DNA of 64,000 bases from Neelides folsomi (Eukaryota > Arthropoda > Collembola > Neelipleona > Neelidae). The notes under the pieces were generated by a model. The model was not told where the DNA came from and did not search any database. It saw only the letters and a list, made by a program, of their open reading frames with translations. The position numbers and the translations under genes are program-made. Location of the stretch: positions 1 through 64,000 of the forward strand of contig JAQGBZ010000118.1 of the NCBI GenBank assembly GCA_034687125.1, written 5' to 3'. Below, one piece after another: positions 1 through 37,288 of this stretch (position 1 is the first letter of the stretch; every line of letters starts with the position of its first letter).

Positions 1-389
1 GTCTGGCCCATTCCAAGCGATTCCGAATGTGCTGCGGTGTCAAATTAGGTGCTTTCCTTAATTTTTTTCTTTTAATGATTGGAGTTATGGATGAACCTCT
101 TAATTGTTGAAAGGGATGCATCCAAGTTGAGTTCGGTCATCACTTTCCTTGCTGTTGTGGAAACGTTGCTAACATTCCGAATGATGGCACGTTGATCATG
201 AGGAGAAAGAGCTGGTCGACGTCCTCCTCCATGGGCGACCCCATAAGTTTCTCCCAATTCAAAATAATTCTTTATGGCACGGACTGACCTCCCAATTTCT
301 CGCGATATTTGTGCAATTGAGCTCCCTTCATTTCTTAATTGGCCAATTCTGCCTCTTTCGGCCACTGACAACCGGCGACCTCTTCCCAT
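1..389 (-). mobile_element. Tc1/mariner-type transposase, broken N-terminal fragment
   Basis: From the ATG at 389 the minus strand is open for 105 codons and reads like the N-terminal DNA-binding half of a Tc1-type transposase. It has a first helix-turn-helix (about residues 8-45), then a GRPR-like basic hook (GGGRRPALS, about 55-63), then a second helix-turn-helix. The frame stops at TAA (72-74). Beyond an A-rich run, positions 1-60 continue with a typical next segment (KAPNLTPQHIRNRLEWAR) in another frame, so at least one stop and one frameshift separate the two parts. The catalytic DDE domain would lie off the left edge. No terminal inverted repeat was found in 390-900. This is a decayed copy; the family call is from recall of Tc1 N-termini. 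Confidence 0.82.
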
Positions 390-3300
390 CTGGTAATTTC
401 AAAGAATTCACGTACTTAATAATAAATATTGTTATTATTGATCAAAAACACTTTATATTTAATTATTAAATAAAATTTAGATAATAATTATTATTTACCT
501 TTAAAAATTTAAATTGACTCGTTGAAAAGTAAAAAAATTTCCAAAAGCGAGGAGTGGTTATCTGAATGAGCGACTCAAAATATGAATTTTAATTTTATCT
601 AATGAACTGAACAAGTTTAATTTTTGGACACTTGGCCAATTAATTTATAATGCATAGCCGTAAATACAGACCAAATTTGAAAATTCAAACTTGTCACATT
701 ACTCAATTTATTTTTGGTTGAAAATAAATTAAATTCCTCAGCCGTTTTGTCTTGTTTTGTTTTAGTATGTTTGTGACTGCCAGTTGTTTTACTTTTTTAA
801 AACTTAATTTTGGTTCAAAATACAAGGCAAATATATTTCAATAGTTTGAATTTTTATAATATGAATAAATATAACATGGAATAATACCTATAAAATAAAT
901 TGTATAATAGTTTTAATGATAATGACACATTACACGATATATGGTATATTTGTTTTTGAAACAAAGAACATCAACAAATAGGTTTATGTTTGTATGTGAT
1001 GCGTTTTGTCTGTTTCTATTTAGTTAATTTACACATTGACACTGCAATTAGGAATCGTAATTAGAATATCCTTTAAATGGGGAACAATTGAATGAATGAC
1101 GGGATTTAATTTAACCCATTTCCTTTTCTTCATCAAATGTGAGGGTTTTACAGGATTGAATCGAAAATTATCAACTTTTCCCTTGACTTGAATCTCCTGC
1201 CCTTGCCCTTCCTCTCCAACAAAGTTCAACTCAAGGATTCTTTATTATTGTAAAATTGAAGAAAAGTTTGAAATCTTTTGAGGTTTCCCTCATTTTGAAA
1301 ACAACTCGGCGGCGTTTGTCACCCTGAAGGAGGTCATGTGGAACGGCAATTCATTTCATGGTGGATTGACTCTGGGGTTTAAAAAGTGTTAAATGATCTC
1401 CATCTTGATTTCCTCCATTCGCTATGGGGAGACTTCACTTCCTATTTAGCCAAATTCATTTTCCTCGCCTCACAATTAACTCATTTCCTTGTCTTGAGCT
1501 CAACTCGCTTTTGTTTCCCATCATGACTCGACGGGTCTTGAAAAGTTCCAGAAGAGCTTTTGAGCAAATTACTTATTTGATATTAACTCACCTTTCCCCA
1601 AATCTTTGCAAATTAACAGAAAATGTTCAATAGGAAATTACCAAATTACAAAAGGAGTCAGAAATGACGTGATTTGCTCCACAACTCATTCGAGTGTGTG
1701 TGAAGGTTTTTTGAGAGGTCAAATCGATTTCCTTTATTAATAATACCCTGCCTTTAAGGATTTACAACAACTCGTAGTTTATTTCAAAAATAACATAATA
1801 CGCAGATATAACTATTCTAAGCTATTTAATTTATTATAAATATAAAAACTTACAATTATGTACGTAACATACTTATTTAAACATACATCAACATTTTATC
1901 GTGTAGTAAGATCTTAATACTACAAAACAAATAAATATTTTATGAAGTCTTTAAACATTTGTTAACTAAACATCTCATACAAGTTGAGAGTTGAGAATAA
2001 TGATTTGTTGATTATTTACATTTCTACGTACATATCTTCTAAATACATTCTTCTAAATCAGTATATTCACCATTTTAGAATCGTGGAAGGTGGAATTGGT
2101 AAATTGATATGCAGCATGGTTTTTGCCATTGCGGCTACCTTTACCCAATCTCACAAATGAACGTTAGGAATTGGCAAATGAAGATCATGTTTATAATGAG
2201 AGATAGCGGAATTCATTTGACTCTAAATCACTATTTATAAAAAATTATTCATTAACTCTCCGCTATTAATAAAAGGATATTGTCGGCTTGTTGGAGTGAA
2301 ACGTGAGAACCTAATCGCTTCCAATATCTTTTTCAAAATGAGGAGTTATGGGATATACCTTTATCCCATTGAAAGCAAAGCAATGCGTTTAATTTCCAAT
2401 TGTTTGTCCCTTCGACACCTCACAAAAGATTCAATCATCGTTTTTTCCGCCTTTTCTCGCCAATTTGGCCAATTGAAGGTGAACTGTTAATTTGACAAAA
2501 AACTTGGCTTCAAATCCCCAATCTGAGAAGTTTTATAAGAAAGGGGCGATTTAATTTACAACCTTTTAAAAATCTGGTTATCTTAATAATCAAGTCGACG
2601 ATATTAAAGTGGAAAGATTTTGATTTTAATAATAACGAAGCTCATTTGATATGATGCCTTCAAAATGTTTTGACTGATTTATTCAGCTCGGCGAGTCTAT
2701 TCGATATGATGAAATGGATATTTGTTCAAGGAGTCATTTTTGGACCATGTTTGATCAATATTGAACTGAGAATTCGATTGTTTGGACTTTGACTGGGCGG
2801 AGGAATGTGGGGAAAGTGGGGATGAGAAAATTCCCGTAAATGATTCCTCTTTTTGTTCCTTTGTTTCCTTTCTTTTTCGATAGACTCATGAGAAAAAACA
2901 ATTGGGTTTTCTTTCCAACGAGAGGAATTATGGACAACTATTTACTTACAGATATCAAATTAATGTTTACTTTATTAAATTGATCATTTTCCTAATGTTG
3001 GCACTATTAATTATAATAGCTTGAAGGGTAATTTTAAAAGTGATAAACTTTTATAACACACAACTAACACGTTAATGATATTACTTATATTACCTATAGC
3101 TGTAGAGATGTACATTTGACATTTTCCTGATTGACGATAGGCGTTGTTAAAGGGATGCTAAACACAATTTTCATGCTTCGTGAGACTTTCTTGGATATAA
3201 CTAACTATGTTTGTAATATATGGTATATTCACGATATGTATAAAAACAAAAGGTTTTTTACATGTACCGTTGTGTAAAAGCAAACTGGATCAATTAGAGT

Positions 3301-5321
3301 TTAAGCAGAGGTAGGAATGAATTGTTTCAACTCCTTCATTGTCGCATTTTGGAAATTGAGTATTTTGGGGATGATTGTGCGAGGGGAAATCACGGTCGTT
3401 CTTTTTTCCCCATTCAAACTCCGAGTGGCCCAGATCCTCACAACCGGGGATGTAGGAAGGACAAAGGGAAGTGAGAGAATTCTCCGACCTCCTAATCAAA
3501 CACAAGCTCTGTGGGAAGGACCTCGGGGGTCAAATTACATTTTTAGCACATTTCAAACATTTTCCGCCATCGTTCAATTTCTCAATTTTCCATATTTTAC
3601 TCCTTTTGACACCAGAATGTTTGTTTACCAATGTTAAATAATTAATGCTTTATAACTATTATCTTTCAGTTACATTACTCTATTATGCACTAACATACAA
3701 TTAGTTACCTACTTATATAGTTTATCTTATTGGTTATGTTCGCACATAACTATAATTTATATAAAATGGTAATCTTTTGTAATAGATAATTGAAAATGGG
3801 AAAATAAAGGTAAATGACTAGGTGTGATAATTTATTCTTTCAATATCAAATAGAGAAATTAAATATAAATTATGATTGTAAATATCTGGAGTTATTTGGT
3901 TCTCGAGTAATTGAGATTGTGTGGTAGCGTTGAAGCAGTTTCCACAAGATTGGCCCATTGACATTTCTTTCATTTGTGGTTTTTAAACTCTTTTTGCATG
4001 TGAATGTGTCAAGTCATATACCTTGAAAGACGTAATGTGGAATCTTAAACTTAATTGCCTTCGTAATAATCCTGTGGACATGAGACCCTTGAGGAGAATT
4101 GGCGGTGAAGTCATTAAATTCCTCAAAGCAAATTGTTTTCACATTCACCTCGTATAGACAAAGGAGGAGTTCGTGAGAGACATGCTGCCACGCTTTGTCA
4201 CTCCCAGGTGCCAAAACACGGGGAAAACATTTTTAACGCCCCAATGAAACATCCACAAATATTGTATAGTTCCGGTTTTTTCCACCATGGTGAACTTCAA
4301 TTTGGAAATCAACCCAATTTCAATCCATTTCATTCGTCTGCAATATTACACGAATATTGAAGTAACGTATGTAACAAGGGGCCTAAGATAAATGGAAGAT
4401 TCATCGGAGTGAAATTCGAGATCTTTTCTCGGTTCGCTGATGATGAAGGCGAAGTTTTACTATTTCTATCAATCCTCTTCATCTCACTAATTACTAGACC
4501 AATTTCTTGAAATCTCGTCTCGTTCTGGGCTAAGGAATCGGATTTAGTATATTACTTTTATAGGTTATTATTTCCATATACTCTTCCTCATGTTAAAAAT
4601 GATTCATAAACAATTTGAACATATTTAACTTATATTGATATCCTACCTTTGTTTTATATACATAATAATGTAAACCAATATATCTCATATTATTAATTAA
4701 TTCAGTAATTGAAAGTAAATTGACCATTATTATAATGTTAGGTATATTGAGCTTATTATTAAATGAATGTTCACTATAAAGACTATAATTAAACGTTTGC
4801 AAAGGGTTGAATTGACTCAATAATCTGTTTTTTATTTAATTTATTTAATTTTTATTTATAAAGTTAATCAAAATATCGATTATTGAAATCCTAATGAGTT
4901 ATGAATTGAAGATTTTGGTGGGAAATGATCTGAATTTTGATTGACATGGTTTGCTTCCCCAGAGGTGGTTTAAGGTAGTCGTCGAGTTATCGAAAGTGAC
5001 AGACATGATGGCAAAAACTCGACGTCTCTTGTGTTTTTGGCAAGGAGTCTGAGGGTGTGGTGGGGTTTGGAGGTAGATTGGGTTTAAATCTAAGGAAATT
5101 CATCCGAGTCGAACTGACCCATTTGCCTCACTCTCAACTCACAAGTCTTTGGGTTTTTAGTTTCTCGCCTTCCCTTTCCACGCTCAGTCCTTCACTCTGC
5201 TCCTTCTTTCTCTGTCCAATTGACTTAAAGTGAGGAAGTTGCGAGGTCAACTGCTCAGGTGACTCGAAAAACCTTTTAAAGTGAAAATGACCCTTTGTCC
5301 GCATTGAACTCTGACATTGAG
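390..5321. other. AT-rich region upstream of Myrf, no gene seen
   Basis: Only short, low-complexity open frames occur here, none with recognisable domains or supported splice structure. The stretch 5041-5290 is less AT-rich than the rest and lies just before the first Myrf exon, so it probably holds its promoter and 5' UTR. An arthropod-like initiator (TCAGTC) occurs at 5184-5189, with no convincing TATA box before it. A 7-codon upstream ORF starts at the ATG at 5287 and ends before the Myrf start codon. Confidence 0.5.
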
Positions 5322-23627
<18,306 letters not shown>

Positions 23628-25357
23628 AACTTCTATTATACAACTCCATGTAAGATAGTAAAACGAGTCATAGATGTAAGAATAATCCAGTTATCAAACA
23701 TTTAGCGTCGAAGAAGAAAAGAAGTAGGACATGTGGTGCGTAGGAATTTTGTAAATGTAAATATTCGTTCAAAATCTACTTAACCTCTTATAGAATTAAT
23801 TATAGGAGTCATCGACTTCTTCAATTACAAACAAATGTCTTATTTACATTCAACGTTAGTTGAGCCTACAAACTTACAAGGGATTTTGAATCCATTCTCA
23901 GAACACGTAGCCTCAACGTAGTTCGTATGTAATTAACTTTGATAGTTAAATCACGTGAGTTTAAATAAATGTTGATTGTATTGTCCATTATGTCTATAGA
24001 TCTTTGAAAGAATTTAATCTTTCTTCTCCTTTCTTATTTCCTCCAATTGTTTCATATATGTATACACGGCTTCTAATACTTATTTAGGAAGTAAAGATAT
24101 GGTTAAAAATAAATGTAATTAGGTGTGTATTTAAGAAATATGTAAATGGGAGTTACTCTGAAATTACTCTGTATATATTTAGCTATGATAATTATATAAT
24201 CAATAATCATTAGATGTACAATTTTATGTAATAAAAGCAGTGAAGGTAATTTTAGATCAAATGTTTGGTCAATTGGAAGCCCTAAGACGGCACCAAACTT
24301 CCGCCCCTTATCAAATTATGTTTAAATGTACTAAAAATGTTAATGGCTTGAGGATATTCCACCACATACTCAGATTAAGATGCATCGAGGGTTTCTTTTA
24401 TTCCTCGTCGTGTGATTTGCGTGTCTTGTATCAAACCCCGTCCAAATGCGGTCGACATGAAATATATAATTCATGAACCTCTACATAATTTTACTTTTAA
24501 TTGTAAATGTTTTAATCAAATACGCATATGAGTTATTTTTTTAAAGTATCTCTCTTTTTCCTTAAAATTTTTATTGGAGCGAAGAATCGCACCTTAAATG
24601 TTTAATTTATAATTATATACTCAAATAATTTCGTTACGTGTGCTATATATCTCATATTGTACGAGTCTCTTAAAATAAATAAATAAATCCATCCATTTAC
24701 AAAGGGTGTTAAAAGATAGAACTCAAAGGCCGTCCAAAAGCCTTCCAATGTTTCAAGTGTAAGTTAAAAGTCGTATTTAAAGTCTTGTGTGGTCCTTTAG
24801 TGGAAGTTAGGATTTCTTTAATTCAAATGTTATTTAGCTTTTTTAATTGTACGAAATTCTCAAATGAATTCTCAAGTTTCCCATTCATTTTTCTCGTTTC
24901 GTTCAAATAAACCTTCGTTCAGCTTCATGTGGTTCCATTCATTCCATTGGCATTTACCATTAGTAATAATTCACAGAATTTGGAGCATAAGTAATAAACA
25001 TGTCTACGTTGCATTGCCTGTTTTGTGCCTTACAAGGAGAATGACTTATTTTTACTGCTTTTATGTAAGTTGATAATTATTTGAAACCAAGAAAGATAAA
25101 GGACTGAAAATTTCCTTTCATATTAAACCAAACCATAGTTCAAGAATGAGAAACGGGTTTGAATTACATACATACATACATATGGTCTATGTAAATCTAC
25201 GTACATTTTATTCATTCATGTAAATACTAATACATATGGTCCATGCTATACATACACGTATGTACTCTCTGTATGTATTTATGTACGTGTTGTTGGAACG
25301 AGGTCTTGGAAGTCTTCAATTGTCACCGGCTTATGAGGAGTTAATTCACTCTTGGCT
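23628..25357. other. Myrf 3' UTR and intergenic DNA
   Basis: A poly(A) signal candidate AATAAA lies at 23964-23969, about 340 nt after the Myrf stop. The rest is AT-rich, with a CATA-type microsatellite and related ATGTA-rich words at about 25168-25285. No gene was recognised; the 78-codon open frame at 24240-24476 has no splice or domain support. Confidence 0.5.
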
Positions 25358-25365
25358 TATAAATA
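25358..25365 (+). promoter_or_regulatory. TATA box of the choline kinase gene
   Basis: A canonical TATAAATA sits 336 bp before the choline kinase start codon, at the left edge of a GC-richer stretch (25380-25990) that contains the 5' UTR and first coding exon. Position, orientation and sequence fit a core promoter; the start site itself is not evident. Confidence 0.55.
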
Positions 25366-25693
25366 GGAGGTGAGCTGCGTATGAGCGAACGTATCCTTGA
25401 GAAACAAATCCTGCGCCTTGCCCGGCTCCCCGACTCGACCCGATTTTCGGACTCGAGTGTTTTCTCATGTTGAACCTAGGAATTACGTAGATGAAAGGAA
25501 GAAAAAGGGCAACTCCGTTTGGCGAGTCCTCAGTCGAAGAAGAGCCAGCGAGTAGATAGGACCCGCAGCCTTATCATCATTATTACTTACAGACACACAT
25601 ACAAGTTTAGTTGGAAAAGATATCGAGCGTTCGAGGGGGCACGAGGTTCACCTACATTGTCCAAATCTCCCCATTTCTTCCCCTGAGCTCGGG

Positions 25694-32674
<6,981 letters not shown>

Positions 32675-35287
32675 AATCCCATTGAACTCATCGTGAGATT
32701 CTCATGGTTGAAAATGTGTCATCAAGATTTTTCAACTCTTTTTTGCCAATGACATTCGTATTATTTCGTTATTGATTTAAAAGTAATTATTTAAAGGATT
32801 ATTCTATATTTAATATAAAGAGCGTATATATTTATTTTCCTTATATATCTGTATTATAAAAGTATCGTTCTTCCAAACATTTTTTAAATTTAGATTATTA
32901 CGAATGAAATTATGTTACCACTTAATAATTACAATATATCGATAGTTTAATATATGATTAAGATCTATCATTAGACACGTTTTATTTCCTATGAGATTTA
33001 CTATATGGGCTTTACTACCAAGTCTTTTTTGGAAAATATAAAATGAATTATCAATTGATCAGATTACCTGAATGCTTTATGTATTTTATCTGCTATTTTT
33101 ACTCCCTTTAATTACATTACAATTAATTTCAGTTAAATATATGATATATTTATTTACTGTTTAAGATCATTTTAAATGATGTGGTTAAAAACGGGAATTT
33201 ATTTTATTTTAGCATTCAACAACTTTATTTTACTTTATTTTTCCATGTGTTTCTACGATAATTGCTTTTATGAACGTTATATGAACGTGATGTAAAACTA
33301 GTTACATGGAACGTTGCTTCAAATTCCCAGACATGAAAGGGAAAATAAGGAATTAAAAGTCTGTTTAATTTAACTGACAAACTGATAAGAGGGAAATTTA
33401 CCTAATTTCGAATGTACCTATCGTAATTTACTGTGCAACTGAATGATCGTACCTATGATTCTACTGTGCTATTCAGCAACGGAAGTTTTAAAACGGGAAA
33501 ACGAATTGTGCATATTTACAATTAACCTGATCATCACCTTCTTGGTCATATTTTGACTTTGGGTATGTTCGGCTAATCGGTGACTGTTTCGATAACTGTA
33601 GCTTATAACTATATTGTAAGTAAATTTAAGATATGATACATAATATGTAAGTACTTGGTAAATACAAATAATCCGAGCAGTCCGGAAATGGCAAATTAAA
33701 TTATATAGAATACTATATTTTAGGTACATAGGAATAGAATTGTTTTCCTAGTAATTTTTATATTCTATTTAAAATACCATATTTCTTGGGATTATTTGTA
33801 TAAAATATGTTTCCTATATTTATTAAAATTTAGTTTTTACATCTATCACTAAAATATCAAATGCAAAATCAGAATTATAACAACAATTTAATAATACTAT
33901 AATATTCATATAATATCTACAGATTAGTAATGTTGTTTAACCCCAGTTTCTGTTTGAACTTTGTGTAATTTAATCCTTTGGTCCATAAATGAGTAATTCT
34001 CTAATATACTGCATACAGTACACAATAATACATAATATATTTATTTAATACACAGATGCCTACTTTAGATAAATCCCTACATTGAATAAATAAAAATTCA
34101 CATGTATTTAATATCTAACATTCAACAACAGTTTACCAAGCTAAAATGATGATGGGCATTTATATGACGTGCGATGTTAACTTTAGGATCAAAACAGTTT
34201 ATCAACTTATTAGGGCTAAAATTAAATACAGTTAATTCAATAGGGTATAATATAAAATTATAATATATTGTTTATATAACAAGAATATGATTGAAACTCA
34301 ATTAGTTGAAATTTTCATATATGTATTTACTTAGAACTAAAATATTCAACTCGTGTATGTTTTAAATTAATTGGATAACATTAAATTAAATAATTTAACA
34401 CTATCAATTAATTAAATTAATCTTTTTCAATTGCTTTATGTTTTCAATATTAATACATAGTATTAATATTACACAATAGGTAATGTACAAAATGTATTAT
34501 AAATTATTACATTATAAGTAGGATTTGGGATAATATTAGAAAAGAATATGTTGAATTATTGAGCGAAAATTTTAAATAATTATTTGAGAATTTTTAAATG
34601 GTAAGAAGGTAGGGAAATCTTGACAAGAAATATTTGTATCGTGAGATAATATTAGAAATTAATTGAATGTTTCTATTTTAAATTGAGATGTGGACCGATA
34701 AAGGACCGAAATTGCCAAAATTTCACAGACTGACAATCCAAATTAGTCGGATTGCTAGTTTTTTCTTACACGTTTAATTAGCCATTTCTCACAAAAAGAA
34801 ATTTTGAAATGTCAGAAATTGCATCAATTATTAATCGTGAACGAATTTAAATGATGGATACAATTATAAACGTATAGAATTAAAGACTCAATTCTGGCAT
34901 CGTAAATAAAGAACGGTGCGTTGTTAATACTTTCTAAACGTGTGGCTTATTATCAAAATATACATAAATAAGATAATTATATATTATTATGTGGTGAAAG
35001 CATAATATTATATTCTTCCCAATTGAATATACAAATATTTAGTAATATTCGACAAATTAATAATTACAATCACTCTATAGAACTTTAAATCAACTTGGCA
35101 GCACTCAAAAACGAAATTAATCTTTAACCAATATTTAATTAAAATCATTAAGGTAATCTTTAATAGCTATTTATAGTCATAGTTTATAATTACAAGTCGG
35201 TAGTGAATTAAATGTACCTTTAATTAAGTACCTCTGTGTATTTACTATGATTGAATCGAGTATTTAAATATCTTTACATATAACTAG
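32675..35287. other. Choline kinase 3' flank and AT-rich intergenic DNA
   Basis: Very AT-rich sequence with no supported coding exon on either strand. The ORF at 33469-33729 (minus) is a low-complexity open frame with no recognisable similarity. Confidence 0.5.
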
Positions 35288-35289
35288 TA

Positions 35290-35807
35290 CAAGGTGGCCC
35301 AGCGTTAACTGAGTATTTTTGATCATCCCAAACTTTTTTTATTTTTTAACACAATTTTCTCATAGATTATCATTATTTGTTCAATGCATCAGACAACTAA
35401 AATAATAATCTCAATATGTGATTGCAGCCCCATTTACTTCAATACAGCGTTTCAAACAACGCTTGGACAATTCCAACTAAATTCCATTAACTCCACAAGG
35501 GTTAATGGAATTTTGTAGACATTGTTGTTATTTACATAACCCTAAAAGAAAAAATCGAGTGGTTGGGGAAGGAATTGTCCAAGCGTTCAGTGAAATACCC
35601 GTTGCTGTGTCTAAATGAACTTGGGAGGCTGTCGAAGGTCCTTTTCAATGCTGCACTGAAGCTAATGGTGCTCAAACCATAAATTAAGATTAATTTTCTA
35701 GTTGTATGATGCATTGAGCATATAATGATATTCTTGAGAAAATTCTGGTAAAAAATAAAAAAAGTTAGGGATGATCAAAAATACTCAGTTAACGCTGGGC
35801 CACCCGA
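35290..35807. mobile_element. Non-autonomous mariner-type transposon with 56-bp terminal repeats
   Basis: The left end GGTGGCCCAGCGTTAACT (from 35293) is repeated in inverted orientation at the right end (to 35804). The first 37 bp are identical and the repeat extends to 56 bp (35293-35348 against 35749-35804) with one mismatch. TA dinucleotides flank both ends (35288-35289 and 35808-35809), as expected of Tc1/mariner insertion. The 518-bp element is too short for a transposase (usually about 345 aa). The minus strand keeps broken scraps that resemble the C-terminal part of one, such as LKRCIEVNGAAITY and a degenerate end of the 35532-35714 ORF. It is therefore an internally deleted copy rather than an unrelated MITE. 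Confidence 0.85.
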
Positions 35808-35957
35808 TACATAAGATAATATCTTGGTATGCTAGGAGTCGAATTCCTTAGATTCATAGACCAATCCTTTTCAAAGGGATTCTCTATAAATGTCTTAATT
35901 CACCTTAAATGCACTGGTTTTGGCTTTATAATGAATTTGGCTCCAATATCATATAAT

Positions 35958-36209
35958 CATGGGCGGATCCAGGAATTGGGAAAGGGGGGATCTAGGTCAA
36001 AATTTCAATAATATCTAGTGTATATTATTTAAAAAAAACTTCTAGCCTGGAAAGTTTTTTTATAAATATACAGCTTAATCTAGCAACTTAAACTGGGCCG
36101 AAGGTCTAGGGAAATTTTTTTTAACATTATTCAATTTTTGTTCCTTAAAATGATACTTTACTACATGTTTTTTGGGACCCAAGACCCCCCCCCCTTGGAT
36201 CCGCCACTG
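35958..36209. mobile_element. hAT-type MITE with intact 8-bp target duplication
   Basis: The left end CATGGGCGGATCCAGG and the inverted right end CAGTGGCGGATCCAAGG are near-matching terminal repeats of the GTGGCGGATCC type known from hAT elements. They are followed by G-runs and C-runs respectively. The element is flanked by identical 8-bp direct repeats CATATAAT at 35950-35957 and 36210-36217, the target length made by hAT transposases. At 252 bp it has no coding capacity and must be mobilised in trans. Confidence 0.88.
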
Positions 36210-37108
36210 CATATAATATTAAATGCGAATAATATATTGGCACTTAATATTTTAAATTAATAAATAGATCATATATATGTCTTATATAATATATATATAT
36301 ATCAATAAAATATTTCCTAATAATAATTTTAAACTATAAACAAGTACTTTAGATAAATGTAAAAGATAAACTCTGCACGTTTGTGAATAAATGAAGCGTT
36401 AAAATATCTAAATATTCATGTGCATTTTCTTTATACCTTATACATAGGTACATATATTATTATTACACATATCAAATTATCATGATAAATGATCGTTCAT
36501 AATATGCTCAATGGTGCCATCATAATTTTCATAATTAAGTTCAGCTAGTTAAGTATGTGATATATGAGCTTATGTAATCAATTGGTTTAAGATGTTGCAA
36601 ATTCTAAATACCTGCTTGTGCTCACAAACCTTAACATGTAAAGCATGTACTAAGGTAACATGCTATCTAAATTAGAGGTCATCTTTTGTTAGGCAGCATT
36701 TATTTCAACAATTTTCCATTTTAAATATCAAAATAATTTTATTAGGAATTATTTCCAATGCTTGAAGTTTGAAAATGATCCTCGAATGTTTCTTTCTCAT
36801 TTGATATATTAAAGGTTGAGCCTCCTGAGACGATTACTCATATTATAAGTTTATTATGATTTAGATAAATGTGAAGATTTTCAATAACACCCGCATGAAT
36901 TGCTTCATTCACGACTTTTCCTCAAATAACTTATTTTTATTGGCGCACTATGACTTCTTTCATTCCATACCATTTCATGGTCTTTATGTTGCTAATAATC
37001 GAGATTTTAAATCTTGGATTTCCGGAGCTTTCAATTGCCTCCATTCCTTGGTTGGCGATGAAGGGGTGAGATTTGAGATTTTTGGATTTGCGAGGAGCCC
37101 GAGGGAAA

Positions 37109-37288
37109 ATGTACTATGTAGGTCTTTGCGATTTGGTTGTTTGCATAACATGTGTCAGCGGCTCCAGGTTCGCCGGCACCACCCGCCCATTATGCCAAAT
37201 GAAGGAGGATGAAGCGAGTGGCGCCGACGACTGTCATGAGCTTCATATGTTAAATGAGATTCAAAACCGGCTCGAAGCCCCAAAATGA
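37109..37288 (+). CDS. Possible small secreted protein, unrecognised
   Basis: An ATG frame of 59 codons starts with a fairly hydrophobic segment (MYYVGLCDLVVCITCVSG), followed by a polar, acidic remainder with two further cysteines and a Leu/Glu-rich end, then TGA. This resembles a signal peptide plus short peptide, and the local base composition is less AT-rich than the flanks. No homologous family, no splice sites and no promoter were recognised. It may be a chance ORF. Confidence 0.2.
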   Translation: MYYVGLCDLVVCITCVSGSRFAGTTRPLCQMKEDEASGADDCHELHMLNEIQNRLEAPK

